63,298 bases of DNA from Cohnella laeviribosi DSM 21336 (GCF_000378425.1 NZ_KB899831.1:1-63298); one strand, 5' to 3'; numbered from the stretch's first letter, positions 39,317 through 49,055 are shown. The notes: a model not told the origin generated them from the letters alone. Made by a program: numbers and translations.

Positions 39317-40864
39317 ATGGCGATCAGAAGGGCGCTGGTCAGCGTATCGGACAAGACGGGCATTGTGGAGTTTTGCCGGGAGCTGTCGCAGCTTGGCGTC
39401 GAAATCATTTCGACGGGCGGAACCAAAACGCTGCTGGAAAAGGAAAACGTGCCGGTCATCGGCATTTCGGACGTAACGGGCTTTCCCGAGGTGCTTGACG
39501 GCCGCGTCAAGACGCTGCACCCGGCGGTGCACAGCGGGCTTCTCGCGATCCGGGACAACGCGGAGCACCGCGAAACGATGGAGAAGCTGGGCCTCGATTA
39601 CATCGATCTGGTGGTTGTGAATCTGTACCCGTTCCAGGCGACGATCGAAAAGCCGGGCGTCACGTACGAGGAAGCGATCGAAAATATCGATATCGGCGGG
39701 CCGACGATGCTGCGTTCCGCCGCCAAAAACCACGCTTTCGTCACCGTCGTCGTCGATGCGGGCGACTACGCCAAGGTGCTGGAGGAAGTGCGCCAAAGCG
39801 GCGATACGACGCTGGATACGCGCAAAAGGCTGGCGGCCAAAGTCTTCCGCCACACGGCGGCGTACGATGCCCTGATTTCCGATTATTTCGCCAAAGTGCT
39901 GGACGAGCCGCTGCCGGAGCGCCTGACGGTGACGTACGAGAAGGTGCAGGATCTGCGCTACGGCGAAAATCCGCACCAGCGGGCCGCGTTTTACCGCAAG
40001 CCGATTTCGTCTCCGGGCAGCATTACGACGGCGGAACAGCTTCACGGCAAAGAGCTGTCGTACAACAACATCAACGACGCGAACGCGGCCCTTGCGATCG
40101 TGAAGGAATTCGACGAGCCGGCGGTCGTGGCCGTCAAGCATATGAACCCGTGCGGCGTCGGCATCGGCGGCGACATCGACGAAGCGTACCGCAAGGCGTA
40201 CGAAGCCGATCCGACCTCGATCTTCGGCGGCATCGTCGCGGCCAACCGGGTCATCGGCGCGGAGACCGCAAAGCGGCTTAGCGAAATCTTTCTGGAGATC
40301 GTCCTGGCGCCCGACTTCACGCCGGAGGCGCTGGACATTTTGACGAAGAAAAAGAACATCCGCCTGCTCCGGCTCGGCGATATCGCGGCGGCGGCCGAAC
40401 GCAAGCCGGAATGGCTGATCAGCAGCGTCGAAGGCGGCATGCTCGTGCAGCAGAGCGACGTGCACAGCCTGAGCGAGGCCGACTTGAAGGTGGTCACCGA
40501 CCGCGCGCCGACCCCCGAAGAGCTGAAGCAGCTTCTGTTCGGCTGGAAGGTCGTCAAGCATGTGAAGTCGAACGCGATTTTGCTCGCGAAGGACAGCATG
40601 ACGGTCGGCGTCGGCGCAGGGCAGATGAACCGCGTAGGAGCGGCGAGAATCGCGATCGAACAGGCGGGGGCAAAAGCGCGCGGAGCCGTGCTCGCTTCGG
40701 ACGCGTTCTTCCCGATGGGCGACACGCTCGAGCTGGCGGCGAAGGCCGGCATTACGGCCGTCATCCAGCCCGGCGGCTCGATCAAGGACGAGGAGTCCAT
40801 CACGGTGGCGAACGCCAACAACATCGCGATGGTCATGACCGGCGTGCGCCACTTCAAGCACTGA
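39317..40864 (+). CDS. purH: Bifunctional AICAR transformylase / IMP cyclohydrolase
   Basis: Last two steps to IMP. N-terminal MGS-like cyclohydrolase ([24 protein letters not shown]) and C-terminal transformylase ([42 protein letters not shown]). 515 residues. GGGAGTG precedes the ATG at 39317. 143 bp after purN without a visible promoter. Confidence 0.97.
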   Translation: MAIRRALVSVSDKTGIVEFCRELSQLGVEIISTGGTKTLLEKENVPVIGISDVTGFPEVLDGRVKTLHPAVHSGLLAIRDNAEHRETMEKLGLDYIDLVVVNLYPFQATIEKPGVTYEEAIENIDIGGPTMLRSAAKNHAFVTVVVDAGDYAKVLEEVRQSGDTTLDTRKRLAAKVFRHTAAYDALISDYFAKVLDEPLPERLTVTYEKVQDLRYGENPHQRAAFYRKPISSPGSITTAEQLHGKELSYNNINDANAALAIVKEFDEPAVVAVKHMNPCGVGIGGDIDEAYRKAYEADPTSIFGGIVAANRVIGAETAKRLSEIFLEIVLAPDFTPEALDILTKKKNIRLLRLGDIAAAAERKPEWLISSVEGGMLVQQSDVHSLSEADLKVVTDRAPTPEELKQLLFGWKVVKHVKSNAILLAKDSMTVGVGAGQMNRVGAARIAIEQAGAKARGAVLASDAFFPMGDTLELAAKAGITAVIQPGGSIKDEESITVANANNIAMVMTGVRHFKH

Positions 40865-40940
40865 GAGCCCGCCGCTCGGCGCCGTCCGGGGTCCGGACCC
40901 AAGGACTTGGCGGAGGAACATGAAGGAGGAGCCTGTTAAC

Positions 40941-42218
40941 ATGCGAATACTTGTCATCGGGCGCGGCGGGCGCGAGCATGCGATCGTCTGGGCGCTGAAA
41001 CGCAGCGAGAAGGTCAAGCATATCTTTTGCGCTCCGGGCAATGCCGGAACGGCGTTGCTTGCGGAAAACGTGGACATCGGCGAAATGGAATTCGACCGCC
41101 TCGTGCAGTTCGCGCAGGACAACGCGGTCGATCTGGTCGTCGTCGGGCCGGACGATCCGCTTGCGGCAGGCATCGTGGACGCATTCGAGGCGGCCGGAGT
41201 GCCGGTATACGGTCCGCGCAAAAACGCCGCGGAAATCGAAGGCAGCAAAATTTTCATGAAAAACCTGCTTCGCAAATACGGCATTCCGACGGCCAAATAC
41301 GAGACGTTTACGGATTACGAATCGGCGCTCGCGTACCTTCGCAGCCAGCCGGTTCCGATCGTGATCAAGGCGGACGGCCTTGCCGCCGGCAAGGGCGTCA
41401 CCGTCTGCTTTACGGCCGAAGAAGCCGAGCGGGCGCTGCGGGAGACCATGGTCGAAAAGTCGTTCGGCGCGGCCGGCGACAAGGTGGTGATCGAGGAGTA
41501 TCTGGAAGGCCAGGAAATGTCCATTCTGTCGTTCGTCGACGGCGAGACCGTCCGGCCGATGGTGCCGGCGCAAGACCACAAGCCGGTGTTCGACGGCGAC
41601 AAAGGGCCGAACACGGGCGGCATGGGAACCTATTCGCCGCTGCCGCACATTCCGCAATCGGTCATCGACGATGCGATCGAGAACATCATCAAGCCGACCG
41701 CCCGGGCGATGGTGGCCGAGGGCCGGCCGTTCCGCGGCGTGCTGTTCGCCGGGCTGATGGTGACGAAGGACGGCCCGAAAACGATCGAGTTCAACGCCCG
41801 GTTCGGCGATCCGGAAACGCAGGTCGTGCTGCCGCGGCTGAAGACGGATCTGGTCGATATTATCCTCGCCTCGATCAACGGCCGTTTGCACGATATCGAC
41901 ATTTCGTGGAGCGACGAGGCCGCCGTTTGCGTAGTGCTGGCTTCCGAAGGGTATCCGGGAGCTTACGCGAAAGGGCTGCCGATCGAGGGGCTGGAACAAA
42001 CCGGCGACGTCCTTGTTTTCCATGCGGGAACAGCCCGCAGCGACGGTAAAGTCGTCACGAGCGGCGGCCGGGTTCTGGGTGTGGTCGGATTAGGGGCGGA
42101 CATCGCGCAGGCAAGGGAACGCGCCTATGCGGCCGCTGAACGAATCCGATTCCAGGGCAAGCATTTCCGCACCGATATTGCCATGAAGGCCTTGCAGGCG
42201 CAAACGGTCAAGGGATAA
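40941..42218 (+). CDS. purD: Phosphoribosylamine-glycine ligase
   Basis: ATP-grasp ligase forming GAR from phosphoribosylamine and glycine. 425 residues; VIGRGGREHAIVWAL start, KADGLAAGKGV, and NTGGMGTYSP and EFNARFGDPETQ motifs. The ATG at 40941 follows AAGGAGGAG; an ATG 21 bases upstream overlaps that ribosome site and is rejected. Last gene of the operon. Confidence 0.97.
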   Translation: MRILVIGRGGREHAIVWALKRSEKVKHIFCAPGNAGTALLAENVDIGEMEFDRLVQFAQDNAVDLVVVGPDDPLAAGIVDAFEAAGVPVYGPRKNAAEIEGSKIFMKNLLRKYGIPTAKYETFTDYESALAYLRSQPVPIVIKADGLAAGKGVTVCFTAEEAERALRETMVEKSFGAAGDKVVIEEYLEGQEMSILSFVDGETVRPMVPAQDHKPVFDGDKGPNTGGMGTYSPLPHIPQSVIDDAIENIIKPTARAMVAEGRPFRGVLFAGLMVTKDGPKTIEFNARFGDPETQVVLPRLKTDLVDIILASINGRLHDIDISWSDEAAVCVVLASEGYPGAYAKGLPIEGLEQTGDVLVFHAGTARSDGKVVTSGGRVLGVVGLGADIAQARERAYAAAERIRFQGKHFRTDIAMKALQAQTVKG

Positions 42219-42254
42219 CAAACGGGAGCAAGAAAAAACATGAGGTTCGCTGGC

Positions 42255-42285
42255 GGCTCCGCTCTTTCGGGCGGGCCGTCTTTTT
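42255..42285 (+). terminator. Intrinsic terminator of the pur operon
   Basis: GGC.CCGC (from 42255) pairs with GCGG.GCC (42271-42277), one bulge, followed by GTCTTTTT. Confidence 0.7.
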
Positions 42286-42369
42286 GTGGTTTTTATAGCG
42301 GCCGGGCCTGAACGGCTTGATGCGGACAAAACCGGGCGCGCCGCCGTTTATTTTTGGAACCGATTCGGG

Positions 42370-42489
42370 TTATTCTTTATAGAACAAGGTTTTACGGTGA
42401 GCAATAATCCAACCGACGGAAACGAGGGTTCCGATGATCAGAATCGTTGTGAGCACATGGCTCGACAGCCAGTTCACGAGTGCGTTCAT
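42370..42489 (-). CDS. 39-residue single-pass membrane protein
   Basis: An ATG preceded by AGGTG 6 nt upstream opens a 39-residue frame: short amphipathic start (MNALVNWLSSH), one hydrophobic segment at about 12-30, then a basic tail ending HRKTLFYKE. Codon use (GTC, ATC, CTG) resembles a real gene, and the layout resembles small membrane proteins often missed in Bacillales genomes. It is convergent with purD. No function can be assigned. Confidence 0.6.
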   Translation of the reverse strand: MNALVNWLSSHVLTTILIIGTLVSVGWIIAHRKTLFYKE

Positions 42490-42577
42490 CCTGACACCTG
42501 CTTTGTCTAGAGTCGCTCCGCTGGAAACGAAGGCAAATGTAGCATGCCCCGAACGGGACGGTTTTTTTCGGCGTCTA

Positions 42578-42607
42578 TTGACAGAGAGTCGGCCGGAATG
42601 TTAAGAT
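42578..42607 (+). promoter_or_regulatory. Promoter of the alpha/beta hydrolase gene
   Basis: -35 TTGACA (42578-42583), then TTAAGA at 42601-42606 (17-bp spacer) or TAAGAT at 42602-42607 (18 bp). Confidence 0.7.
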
Positions 42608-42657
42608 TTAAAACACAGTAATTTAATCGGAATATAAGGAATAGAGGGACTTGCGTT

Positions 42658-43479
42658 ATGGAAAGACCGTTTACGATACGCCACGAAGGCTTGAATCTTG
42701 CCGCCACCATCCACTATCCGAATCTGGAAGGCAAGAAGGAAGGGCAGAAGCTGCCGCTGATCATTATCAATCACGGCTTTGTGGGCAACCGGATCGGCGT
42801 GGACCGGCTGTTTGTGCTCGCCGCCAGGGAATTTGCGCAAAAGGGCAATCTGGTCATCCGTTTCGACTTTGCGGGCTGCGGGGAAAGCGAAGGCGTCTAC
42901 GGCGAACACGGGCTCGACTCGATGATTGAGCAAACCCGGACGGTGCTGGAATACGGCCTTTCGCTCGACCTTGTCGATCCCTTGCGCGTAACGCTGCTCG
43001 GCCACAGTCTGGGCGGAGCGGTCGCGCTGCTGACGGCCGCCCGGGACCGGCGGATCAAATCGCTCGTGCTCTGGTCGACGGTCGGGTATCCGTTCAACGA
43101 TATTTTGCGCATCGTGGGCCGGAAAACGTACGACGAATCGGTAACCCGCGGCTCCGCCGATTATCTCGGCTATACGCTGAAGCCCGAGTTTTTCGACTCG
43201 CTGATGCGGCATCAGCCGTTTCAGGAAACGCAGCGGTTTTCGGGCGACGTATTGCTTGTGCACGGAACGGGCGACGATGTGATCCCGGCGGATTATACGT
43301 TTTTGCTCGAGAAGACGTTCTGGCTCCGGGGAGAGGGGCGCTGCGACAAAGTGATCATTTTTCAGGCGGATCATACGTATTCAAACGGCAAACACAAAAA
43401 GGAGCTGTTTCAGGCCACCGCGGACTGGTTGGGCGGCTATGAACAGCGCCAGCAGGAATGGCATCATTGGAGCATATAA
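42658..43479 (+). CDS. Alpha/beta-hydrolase, probable serine esterase/peptidase
   Basis: Cytoplasmic hydrolase of 273 residues. Oxyanion region NHGFVGNR, nucleophile S117 in GHSLGG, Asp in HGTGDDVIP and His in ADHTYSN form the triad. Resembles the S9/BAAT-like or cinnamoyl-esterase group. Own promoter and terminator, so a single-gene unit. Substrate unknown. Confidence 0.85.
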   Translation: MERPFTIRHEGLNLAATIHYPNLEGKKEGQKLPLIIINHGFVGNRIGVDRLFVLAAREFAQKGNLVIRFDFAGCGESEGVYGEHGLDSMIEQTRTVLEYGLSLDLVDPLRVTLLGHSLGGAVALLTAARDRRIKSLVLWSTVGYPFNDILRIVGRKTYDESVTRGSADYLGYTLKPEFFDSLMRHQPFQETQRFSGDVLLVHGTGDDVIPADYTFLLEKTFWLRGEGRCDKVIIFQADHTYSNGKHKKELFQATADWLGGYEQRQQEWHHWSI

Positions 43480-43482
43480 AAA

Positions 43483-43541
43483 GGCAAGCGTCCCGCGTCG
43501 GAGGCGAACCCTACGGCGGAAGGGACGCTTGCCGCTTTATT
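43483..43541 (+). terminator. Hairpin terminator after the hydrolase
   Basis: GGCAAGCGTCCC (43483-43494) pairs perfectly with GGGACGCTTGCC (43522-43533), then GCTTTATT. The 27-nt loop is long, so efficiency is uncertain. Confidence 0.65.
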
Positions 43542-44132
43542 GCGGAAAAGAGTATGCGATTTGCGGCGGAGTCCGGTTCATGGTGAGTTGGTGCCGAACC
43601 TCGGTCATGTCGGCCGCGCGTGGTAGCGCGTCTAACGTTTCCCCAATGCGAGCCGCTTCCGGCTCCTGTTGCGCGCTGCATGCGGCTGCATGGCGGCTGC
43701 CAAACCGCATGCACAGGCTTTGCGCAAGACTATGCTGGATTTCGTGCAGGATACGCGCGCTTTCGGCTCTAACCCGCCACCTATGTTGGACTTGATCCAA
43801 TAAAAAGGCTAAGCAAGACGCCATTTCCGGCCAGAACGGGCTCCTAGACTGGATAAATCCAACGTAGTTCGGCTCCCGGCGCCCAAACGTTCGATTTTGC
43901 TGGATTTTTTCCAACATACGCTCCGATGACGCTCCCTTGAACACTGCCGAGGCGGCCTTAGAAAAAATAGCAACCGGCTGGGTGCACAAGCAGGAGAATG
44001 CCGCTCCAGGGGAGTTACCGCCCGCAAGCGGCCAGCTACTCCCGCCCGTCGGGGTTCGGCGCTGTGCCGGGTTCACCTTTGTGCCGGCAGGAGGGAGCCC
44101 GACCGGAGGAACCGCCGAACCGCCGCAAGCGG
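43542..44132. other. Intergenic with three TTGGA...TCCAA palindromes
   Basis: No gene recognised in ~590 bp. Three short inverted repeats of the same kind occur: 43785-43800 (GTTGGA..TCCAA), 43849-43863 (CTGGATAAATCCAAC) and 43901-43915 (TGGATTTTTTCCAAC). A minus-strand frame runs through the region but is Ala/Arg-rich and shows no family feature. It lies downstream of both flanking genes. Confidence 0.4.
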
Positions 44133-46124
44133 TCAGCTTTTGCCGGCGGCCGAATCCGCCTCCGCCCGCGCTGTCTCTCCTGCGGGCAACTGCCCGGCCG
44201 CAGCCAGCATGTCGACCGCCAGCACGAACATGGCGTGCGACCAGGTGAGCGGAACGATCCAGGCCGGCGCCCCCGTATCCTTGTCGACCTGCTCGGGCAG
44301 CAGGCCGGTTTCGGTGCGGTGGCGGACGGCCCAATCCAGCAGCTCGCGAGCCGCTTCGTATTGTCCGACGGCCGTCCGGTAATGGGCGAGCCACAGCGTC
44401 GTCAGAATCCACGGGTTGCCGCCGATGTACGGGTCGTTCTCATATCGCTTGATGCCTCCGACCCGCGGAGAGGTGAGCTTGCGTTCGATCGTGTCGGCAA
44501 GCCGGCGCATATAGCCGTGTTCCGGCGGCAGCACGCCGAACGGGACGGATACGCCCAGCAGGCTGATGTCGACGATCGGGTCGTATTTCAACCGGTATAC
44601 GGGATAGCCCTTGGCCGTATAGGTCACGCTGCCTTCCGCCCCGGAGCGGGTCGCCCGTTCGTATTCGTCGCGGCTGACCTTCAGGTGCAGCCCCCGGTAG
44701 AAGCTGCTCTCCGCTTCGTTCCAGCAAAGCGTTTCAATCGCGGAAGCGATGCGGCCCGCGGCTTGCTCCCACGCGGCCGCCGCGGCTTCATCCCCCATCA
44801 GCCGCGCGAAGGACGCCGCAGCCTGCAGTCCCGCGCACACCGCGGCGGAAGAATACGTATGCTGGGCGTTCCGTTCCTCCCACAGGTCGACGCTCGGCTT
44901 CGGCAAGCCGGTGTCCGGATCGATAAATCCGGCGAGGAACTCGGCCCCCTTCGCCACGGCAGGCCACATGCGGCGGGCGAACGAGTCGTCGCCGGTGGCG
45001 GCGTAATGCTGCCACATGCCCCAGATGATCGAGGCGCCTTCGTCGATCTGCAATCCCCAGGACGGGGCCAGGCTGCCGTCGTGGAAGTGGCGCTGCTGCC
45101 AGGAGCCGTCCGGATCCTGGGCGGTCAGCGTCCATTCGTAGAAACGTCGGGATGCCTTCGTCAAACCGCAGCGGTCCAGCGCGGTCGTAATGAAGGCCGC
45201 GTCTCTTCCCCAGCAGTAGGCATACCCCCCGCAGCGGGCATGGTTCTCGTCCACCTCGGGCGCCGCGAGGAGGCTGCCGCTCTGCCGGTCGGACATCAGC
45301 TTGAACGTCAGCACGGACCGCTCGTACAGCTCCGCGATTTCCGGGCCGCCGCCGGGGCACGGGCGCGCTTTGCCCAGCTCGTTGTGCCAATGCGTCCGGG
45401 TTTGCTCCAGCCAATGCTCCGCCGGGAACCGCTTGACCGCGGCAAGCCGCTCCAGCGCTTGGGGCAGGTTTTCGCCGGCGGCGATGTAGACCGGCAAGCT
45501 GACGCTTTCTCCGCTCGCAAGCCGTTTGATTTCCCATGCCATCGCGCCGTCGGGCTGCATGTCGATCTCGCTGCCGTTCAGACTGCCGCCTTCGGCCGCG
45601 TCCCAGGCCGATCCGCACTGGAATTCAGCGCAAACGTTTGCGCCCGAGACCGCAAAAAAAGACCGTTTATGGTAATGAACAAGAGCGTCCTGCTCTTCGT
45701 TGAACAGGGTCGTATTGTACAACGGGCTTTCATCGACGTGAAAGGACGAGTACCAGACAAAGCGGAACGAAACGTCGCCGTTCGAAATATTCGTAAACGT
45801 ATAATGGCGGACAAGCACGTCTTCCTCCGGAAGCGCGAAATCATGCTGCCGAACTTCCAAGGGGAATTGCGGCCGTGCGGCCCCGATCCGGACGATGTTC
45901 GTTCCCGGCAAATAGCCGATCCGGTGACGCCAGCCATCCGCCTCTTCATCGAACCAGGTCGTGCGCCCTTCGGAAAGCCGGATGCCGGTGCGAATCCGAT
46001 CGATGTGCTGAGGGTGGTCGATATGCGGCCACCACAAGCGGTACAGGCGTCCGGTCCGTCCGAGGGAACCGAGCATCCGCCCGTTGCCGATCACGGCGTC
46101 GATGAGATAAGGTTTGTTGGACAT
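44133..46124 (-). CDS. Cytoplasmic GH15 glucoamylase-like glycosidase
   Basis: Inverting (alpha/alpha)6 glycosidase of family GH15, 663 residues: N-terminal beta-sandwich (about 1-250) and catalytic barrel with the GYAYCWGRDAAF segment, acid E362 (LQIDEGASIIWGMW) and base E611 (GLLPEQVDKDTG). No signal peptide, so it should release glucose from imported maltodextrins inside the cell. Six bases after the LacI-type regulator and co-transcribed with it, divergent from malEFG. Confidence 0.88.
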   Translation of the reverse strand: MSNKPYLIDAVIGNGRMLGSLGRTGRLYRLWWPHIDHPQHIDRIRTGIRLSEGRTTWFDEEADGWRHRIGYLPGTNIVRIGAARPQFPLEVRQHDFALPEEDVLVRHYTFTNISNGDVSFRFVWYSSFHVDESPLYNTTLFNEEQDALVHYHKRSFFAVSGANVCAEFQCGSAWDAAEGGSLNGSEIDMQPDGAMAWEIKRLASGESVSLPVYIAAGENLPQALERLAAVKRFPAEHWLEQTRTHWHNELGKARPCPGGGPEIAELYERSVLTFKLMSDRQSGSLLAAPEVDENHARCGGYAYCWGRDAAFITTALDRCGLTKASRRFYEWTLTAQDPDGSWQQRHFHDGSLAPSWGLQIDEGASIIWGMWQHYAATGDDSFARRMWPAVAKGAEFLAGFIDPDTGLPKPSVDLWEERNAQHTYSSAAVCAGLQAAASFARLMGDEAAAAAWEQAAGRIASAIETLCWNEAESSFYRGLHLKVSRDEYERATRSGAEGSVTYTAKGYPVYRLKYDPIVDISLLGVSVPFGVLPPEHGYMRRLADTIERKLTSPRVGGIKRYENDPYIGGNPWILTTLWLAHYRTAVGQYEAARELLDWAVRHRTETGLLPEQVDKDTGAPAWIVPLTWSHAMFVLAVDMLAAAGQLPAGETARAEADSAAGKS

Positions 46125-46130
46125 GTGGCT

Positions 46131-47159
46131 CTAACTCCTCTTCAAAGCGGGATTAATGGACGACTCGCGAACGACGAGCCGGTGCGGAATAACGATCGGA
46201 TTCTGATGAATGGGCTCGCCCTGGACAAGGCGGAGCAACGATTGCACGGCGGTGTAGCCGAGCTGATAGGTGCCGATGTCGATCGAGCTGAGCGGAGGGG
46301 TCGCCAGCTCCGCCAGCGGAATATTGTTGAAGCTGACGACGCTGATGTCTTCGGGAACCCGGTAGCCCAGCTCGGCAAGTCCCCTCAGCACGCCGAAGGC
46401 GACGTTGTCGTCGATGACGACGAGCGCGGTCGGCCGCTCCGGCAGGCTCATGAACAGCGACATGGCGCGAAATCCGCTTTCCTGCAGGAATTCGCCCTCG
46501 ACAATCCACTCGGAGCGTTTCTCGAGCCCGGCCTCGGCCAGCGCCTTTTCGTATCCCTTCAGCCGGTCGTGCGACAGGATCAGGTTCGGAGGCCCGCTGA
46601 CGAAGCCGATCCGCTCGTGCCCTTGGGCGATCAGGTGCTTGGTCGCGTCGTAGGAGGCCTGAACGTTGTTGTTGTCGACCATCAAAACGTCGGCATACGC
46701 TTCGCTGCGTCCGATCAGGACAAACGGAAACTTTTCTTCGTTCAGATAGGCGATAAGCGGATCGTCCCGGCGGGAACTGAGCAGCACGATGCCGTCGACG
46801 CGGCGCCCGCGCACGAGGCGGGAAATGGCGCCCAGCTCATCCTGTTCGGAAGTGGCGGTGGTCAGCAGCACATCGTACCCCATGCGGGTCGACTGGGTGA
46901 CGATGCCGCGCAGCAGCTCGCCGAAAAAATCGTTCCGGAACAGCTCTTCCGCGGGCCGCGGCAGCATGATGCCGATCGTATGGGTCGTTTTGGAGACGAG
47001 GCTCTTAGCCATGACGTTCGGATGATAGCCGAGCTCTTCCATGATCTTCTTGACTTTGCGCGACGTTTCGGCGCTGATGCGAGGATGATTCGAAACGACG
47101 CGGGATACGGTGGAAGGCGAGACGCCGGCAAGCTTCGCGATATCCTTAATGGTGACCAT
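46131..47159 (-). CDS. LacI-family transcriptional regulator, MalR-like
   Basis: Repressor with an N-terminal helix-turn-helix (TIKDIAKLAGVSPSTVSRVV) and a periplasmic-binding-protein-like effector domain. The ATG at 47159 with AAAGGTG upstream is used; a GTG 12 bases earlier lacks a ribosome site. It faces malEFG across a 490-bp spacer holding CAAACGTTTG-type operators, so it most likely represses both units until maltodextrin is present. Confidence 0.92.
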   Translation of the reverse strand: MVTIKDIAKLAGVSPSTVSRVVSNHPRISAETSRKVKKIMEELGYHPNVMAKSLVSKTTHTIGIMLPRPAEELFRNDFFGELLRGIVTQSTRMGYDVLLTTATSEQDELGAISRLVRGRRVDGIVLLSSRRDDPLIAYLNEEKFPFVLIGRSEAYADVLMVDNNNVQASYDATKHLIAQGHERIGFVSGPPNLILSHDRLKGYEKALAEAGLEKRSEWIVEGEFLQESGFRAMSLFMSLPERPTALVVIDDNVAFGVLRGLAELGYRVPEDISVVSFNNIPLAELATPPLSSIDIGTYQLGYTAVQSLLRLVQGEPIHQNPIVIPHRLVVRESSINPALKRS

Positions 47160-47216
47160 GGCTGATTTCACCTTTCTGCAATCGTTTGAACAAACACACT
47201 CGAGAGGTCATTCCTA

Positions 47217-47245
47217 ATGTTAATGCAAAGCGGAAACAATGTAAA
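47217..47245 (-). promoter_or_regulatory. Promoter of the regulator-GH15 unit
   Basis: Minus strand -35 TTTACA (47240-47245) and -10 TAACAT (47217-47222), 17-bp spacer. Confidence 0.65.
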
Positions 47246-47360
47246 TAGAAAGCATGAAAACGGATTCCAGGCGACGAAATAACGAGCCATACACCGCAAA
47301 AACGCGTAATCGGGAGAATAAAGGGCGTTCCGTTCGGGAAATCGCCCGAAATGAATTGTG

Positions 47361-47370
47361 CAAACGTTTT
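47361..47370. promoter_or_regulatory. LacI/CcpA-type operator
   Basis: CAAACGTTTT with a flanking TG on the left (TGCAAACGTTTTTA), a near-palindrome of the LacI-family type, between the two divergent promoters. Confidence 0.55.
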
Positions 47371-47438
47371 TACAATAGCGGCATCGTGGTGTATGATGAG
47401 GATGCGAATACAGCGTTTACATTCCGTGAATGATCCTG

Positions 47439-47447
47439 TGCTATGCT
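47439..47447 (+). promoter_or_regulatory. Candidate extended -10 of malE
   Basis: TGCTATGCT is an extended -10 (TGnTATnnT). A TTTACA lies upstream but at 20-bp spacing, so recognition would rest on the extended -10. The operators at 47499-47520 lie downstream, a repression-by-roadblock arrangement. Confidence 0.4.
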
Positions 47448-47498
47448 GGGTTTCAACGGTTTCGCGGAGGAATTCGGGCGATTTCGGCTGATTTAGGA

Positions 47499-47520
47499 CA
47501 AACGTTTGCACAAACGTTTT
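47499..47520. promoter_or_regulatory. Double LacI-type operator before malE
   Basis: A perfect CAAACGTTTG palindrome at 47499-47508 is followed by CAAACGTTTT at 47511-47520, centre to centre 12 bp. With the site at 47361 this makes three operators for the MalR-like protein and/or CcpA. Confidence 0.65.
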
Positions 47521-47650
47521 CCGGTCGGCCTGATCGTTTCCCGGTTTTCCGCGCAACCGGCCGGCATCGCCGTCCCGACAGGGGCGGAAGCGGGATCGAA
47601 ACCGGCGCTCGTTTCGAAAAGAAAAAACGATTACGGAAGGGGAAAGTCAA

Positions 47651-48973
47651 ATGAAAAAATGGCTTGGAATCGCGCTCGCGAGCGTTATGGTGTTCGCCCT
47701 GGCGGCTTGCGGCGGAAACAACGGGAACAATCAAGCCTCGCCGTCTGCATCGTCGTCGCCGTCGGCTTCGTCCGAATCGCCCTCCGCATCCTCGGATCCG
47801 AACGAATCGGGGGCGGAAAAACTGCAGCCGGAGCCGGGCGCAAGCCTCGTGATTTGGGAAGACGAAAATCAGCGCGCATTCGTCGAGACGATCGCCAAGG
47901 AATTCGAAGAGAAATACGGCGTGCCCGTCAAGATGGAAAAGGTCGCGCCGCCCGAACAGGTCACCAAGCTGACGACCGACGGGCCGGCCGGGCTCGCGGC
48001 GGACGTTGTCGTCTTTCCTTCCGACCAGATCGGCCGCGCGGCCACTGCGGGTCTGATCCTGCCGAACGACGTCTATGAGGAAGAAACGAAAAACAGCAGT
48101 CTGGAAAACGCGGTGAACGCCGTCACGTTCGACGGAGTGTTGTACGGCTATCCGTACACGGTTGAAACCTATGCGCTCATCTACAACAAAAAACTGATCC
48201 CCGAAGCGCCGAAATCGTTCGAGGAAGTCATCGAATTCGCCAAGACGTTTAACGATCCGAAAAACAACAAATACGCCATGATGTGGGAACTGCAGCAGTT
48301 CTACTACGACTTCGGGTTCCTGGCCACGACGGGCGGGTACATGTTCGGCGACAACGGCACGAACAAGGACGATATCGGCCTGAACAACGAAGGCGCCGTC
48401 AAAGGCGGGCAATTCCTGCAACGGCTGCATAAGGAGCTGCTGCCGATCAAAACGGGCGACGTCAACTACGACATCAAGAAGGGGCTGTTTACGGGCGGCA
48501 CGCTGGCGATGGACATCAACGGGCCTTGGGCGCTTACCGATTACCGCAACGCGGGCATCGATATCGGCGTCGCTCCGCTGCCGACGATCGACGGCAACAA
48601 GTTCGTTTCGTTCTCCGGCGTCAAGGCGTACTATGTGAACGCGAATACGAAATACCCCAACGCATCCAAGCTGTTTGCGCATTACATCTTCAGCAAGGAA
48701 GCGCAGCTCAAAAACTTTGAAATGAACGGCATTTTGCCTGCCAACAAGGAAGTGGCCGAAGATCCGAAAGTGAAGAGCGACGAGGTGACGATCGCGTTCC
48801 TCGAACAGTTCGCCAACTCCGTTCCGATGCCGGCCATTCCGGAAATGGGCAGCGTCTGGAATCCGATTACCGCCGCAATTACCGAGATTTGGGACGAAGG
48901 CAAAGATGTCAAAGCATCGCTCGATAAAGCCGTCAACCAGATCAAGGAAGGGATCGCATCGGGTCAGCAATAA
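47651..48973 (+). CDS. malE: Maltodextrin-binding lipoprotein
   Basis: Binding protein of the maltodextrin importer. Lipobox ALAAC (C20), a 35-residue Ser/Pro/Ala linker, then a MalE fold with aromatic sugar-stacking positions (for example GYPYTVETYALIYNK and MDINGPWALTDYRN). 440 residues. GGAAGGGG precedes the ATG. First of malE-malF-malG-amylase. Confidence 0.93.
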   Translation: MKKWLGIALASVMVFALAACGGNNGNNQASPSASSSPSASSESPSASSDPNESGAEKLQPEPGASLVIWEDENQRAFVETIAKEFEEKYGVPVKMEKVAPPEQVTKLTTDGPAGLAADVVVFPSDQIGRAATAGLILPNDVYEEETKNSSLENAVNAVTFDGVLYGYPYTVETYALIYNKKLIPEAPKSFEEVIEFAKTFNDPKNNKYAMMWELQQFYYDFGFLATTGGYMFGDNGTNKDDIGLNNEGAVKGGQFLQRLHKELLPIKTGDVNYDIKKGLFTGGTLAMDINGPWALTDYRNAGIDIGVAPLPTIDGNKFVSFSGVKAYYVNANTKYPNASKLFAHYIFSKEAQLKNFEMNGILPANKEVAEDPKVKSDEVTIAFLEQFANSVPMPAIPEMGSVWNPITAAITEIWDEGKDVKASLDKAVNQIKEGIASGQQ

Positions 48974-48995
48974 TCGTGGTTACCGAAACGCGGTT

Positions 48996-49022
48996 CACCC
49001 GCCGGAACGCACCCGGCGGGTG
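48996..49022 (+). other. Intercistronic hairpin between malE and malF
   Basis: CACCCGCCGG (48996-49005) pairs perfectly with CCGGCGGGTG (49013-49022), 7-nt loop, no T run. It probably stabilises malE mRNA and holds malFG lower, as intercistronic stems do in other mal operons. Confidence 0.65.
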
Positions 49023-49055
49023 ATCCCGGCATTTTAACGGAAGGAGCCGGACAAC

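Noticed and set aside
43537..44412. A minus-strand frame of ~290 codons downstream of the GH15 gene
   Set aside because: It overlaps the GH15 end, passes through the hydrolase terminator, and has Ala/Arg-rich composition with no recognisable domain.
43998..47165. A plus-strand open frame of more than 1000 codons opposite the GH15 and LacI-type genes
   Set aside because: It mirrors two well-supported minus-strand genes; its residue mix (Arg/Gln/Asp/Gly-rich) is that of a reverse-strand shadow in GC-rich DNA and it has no domain.
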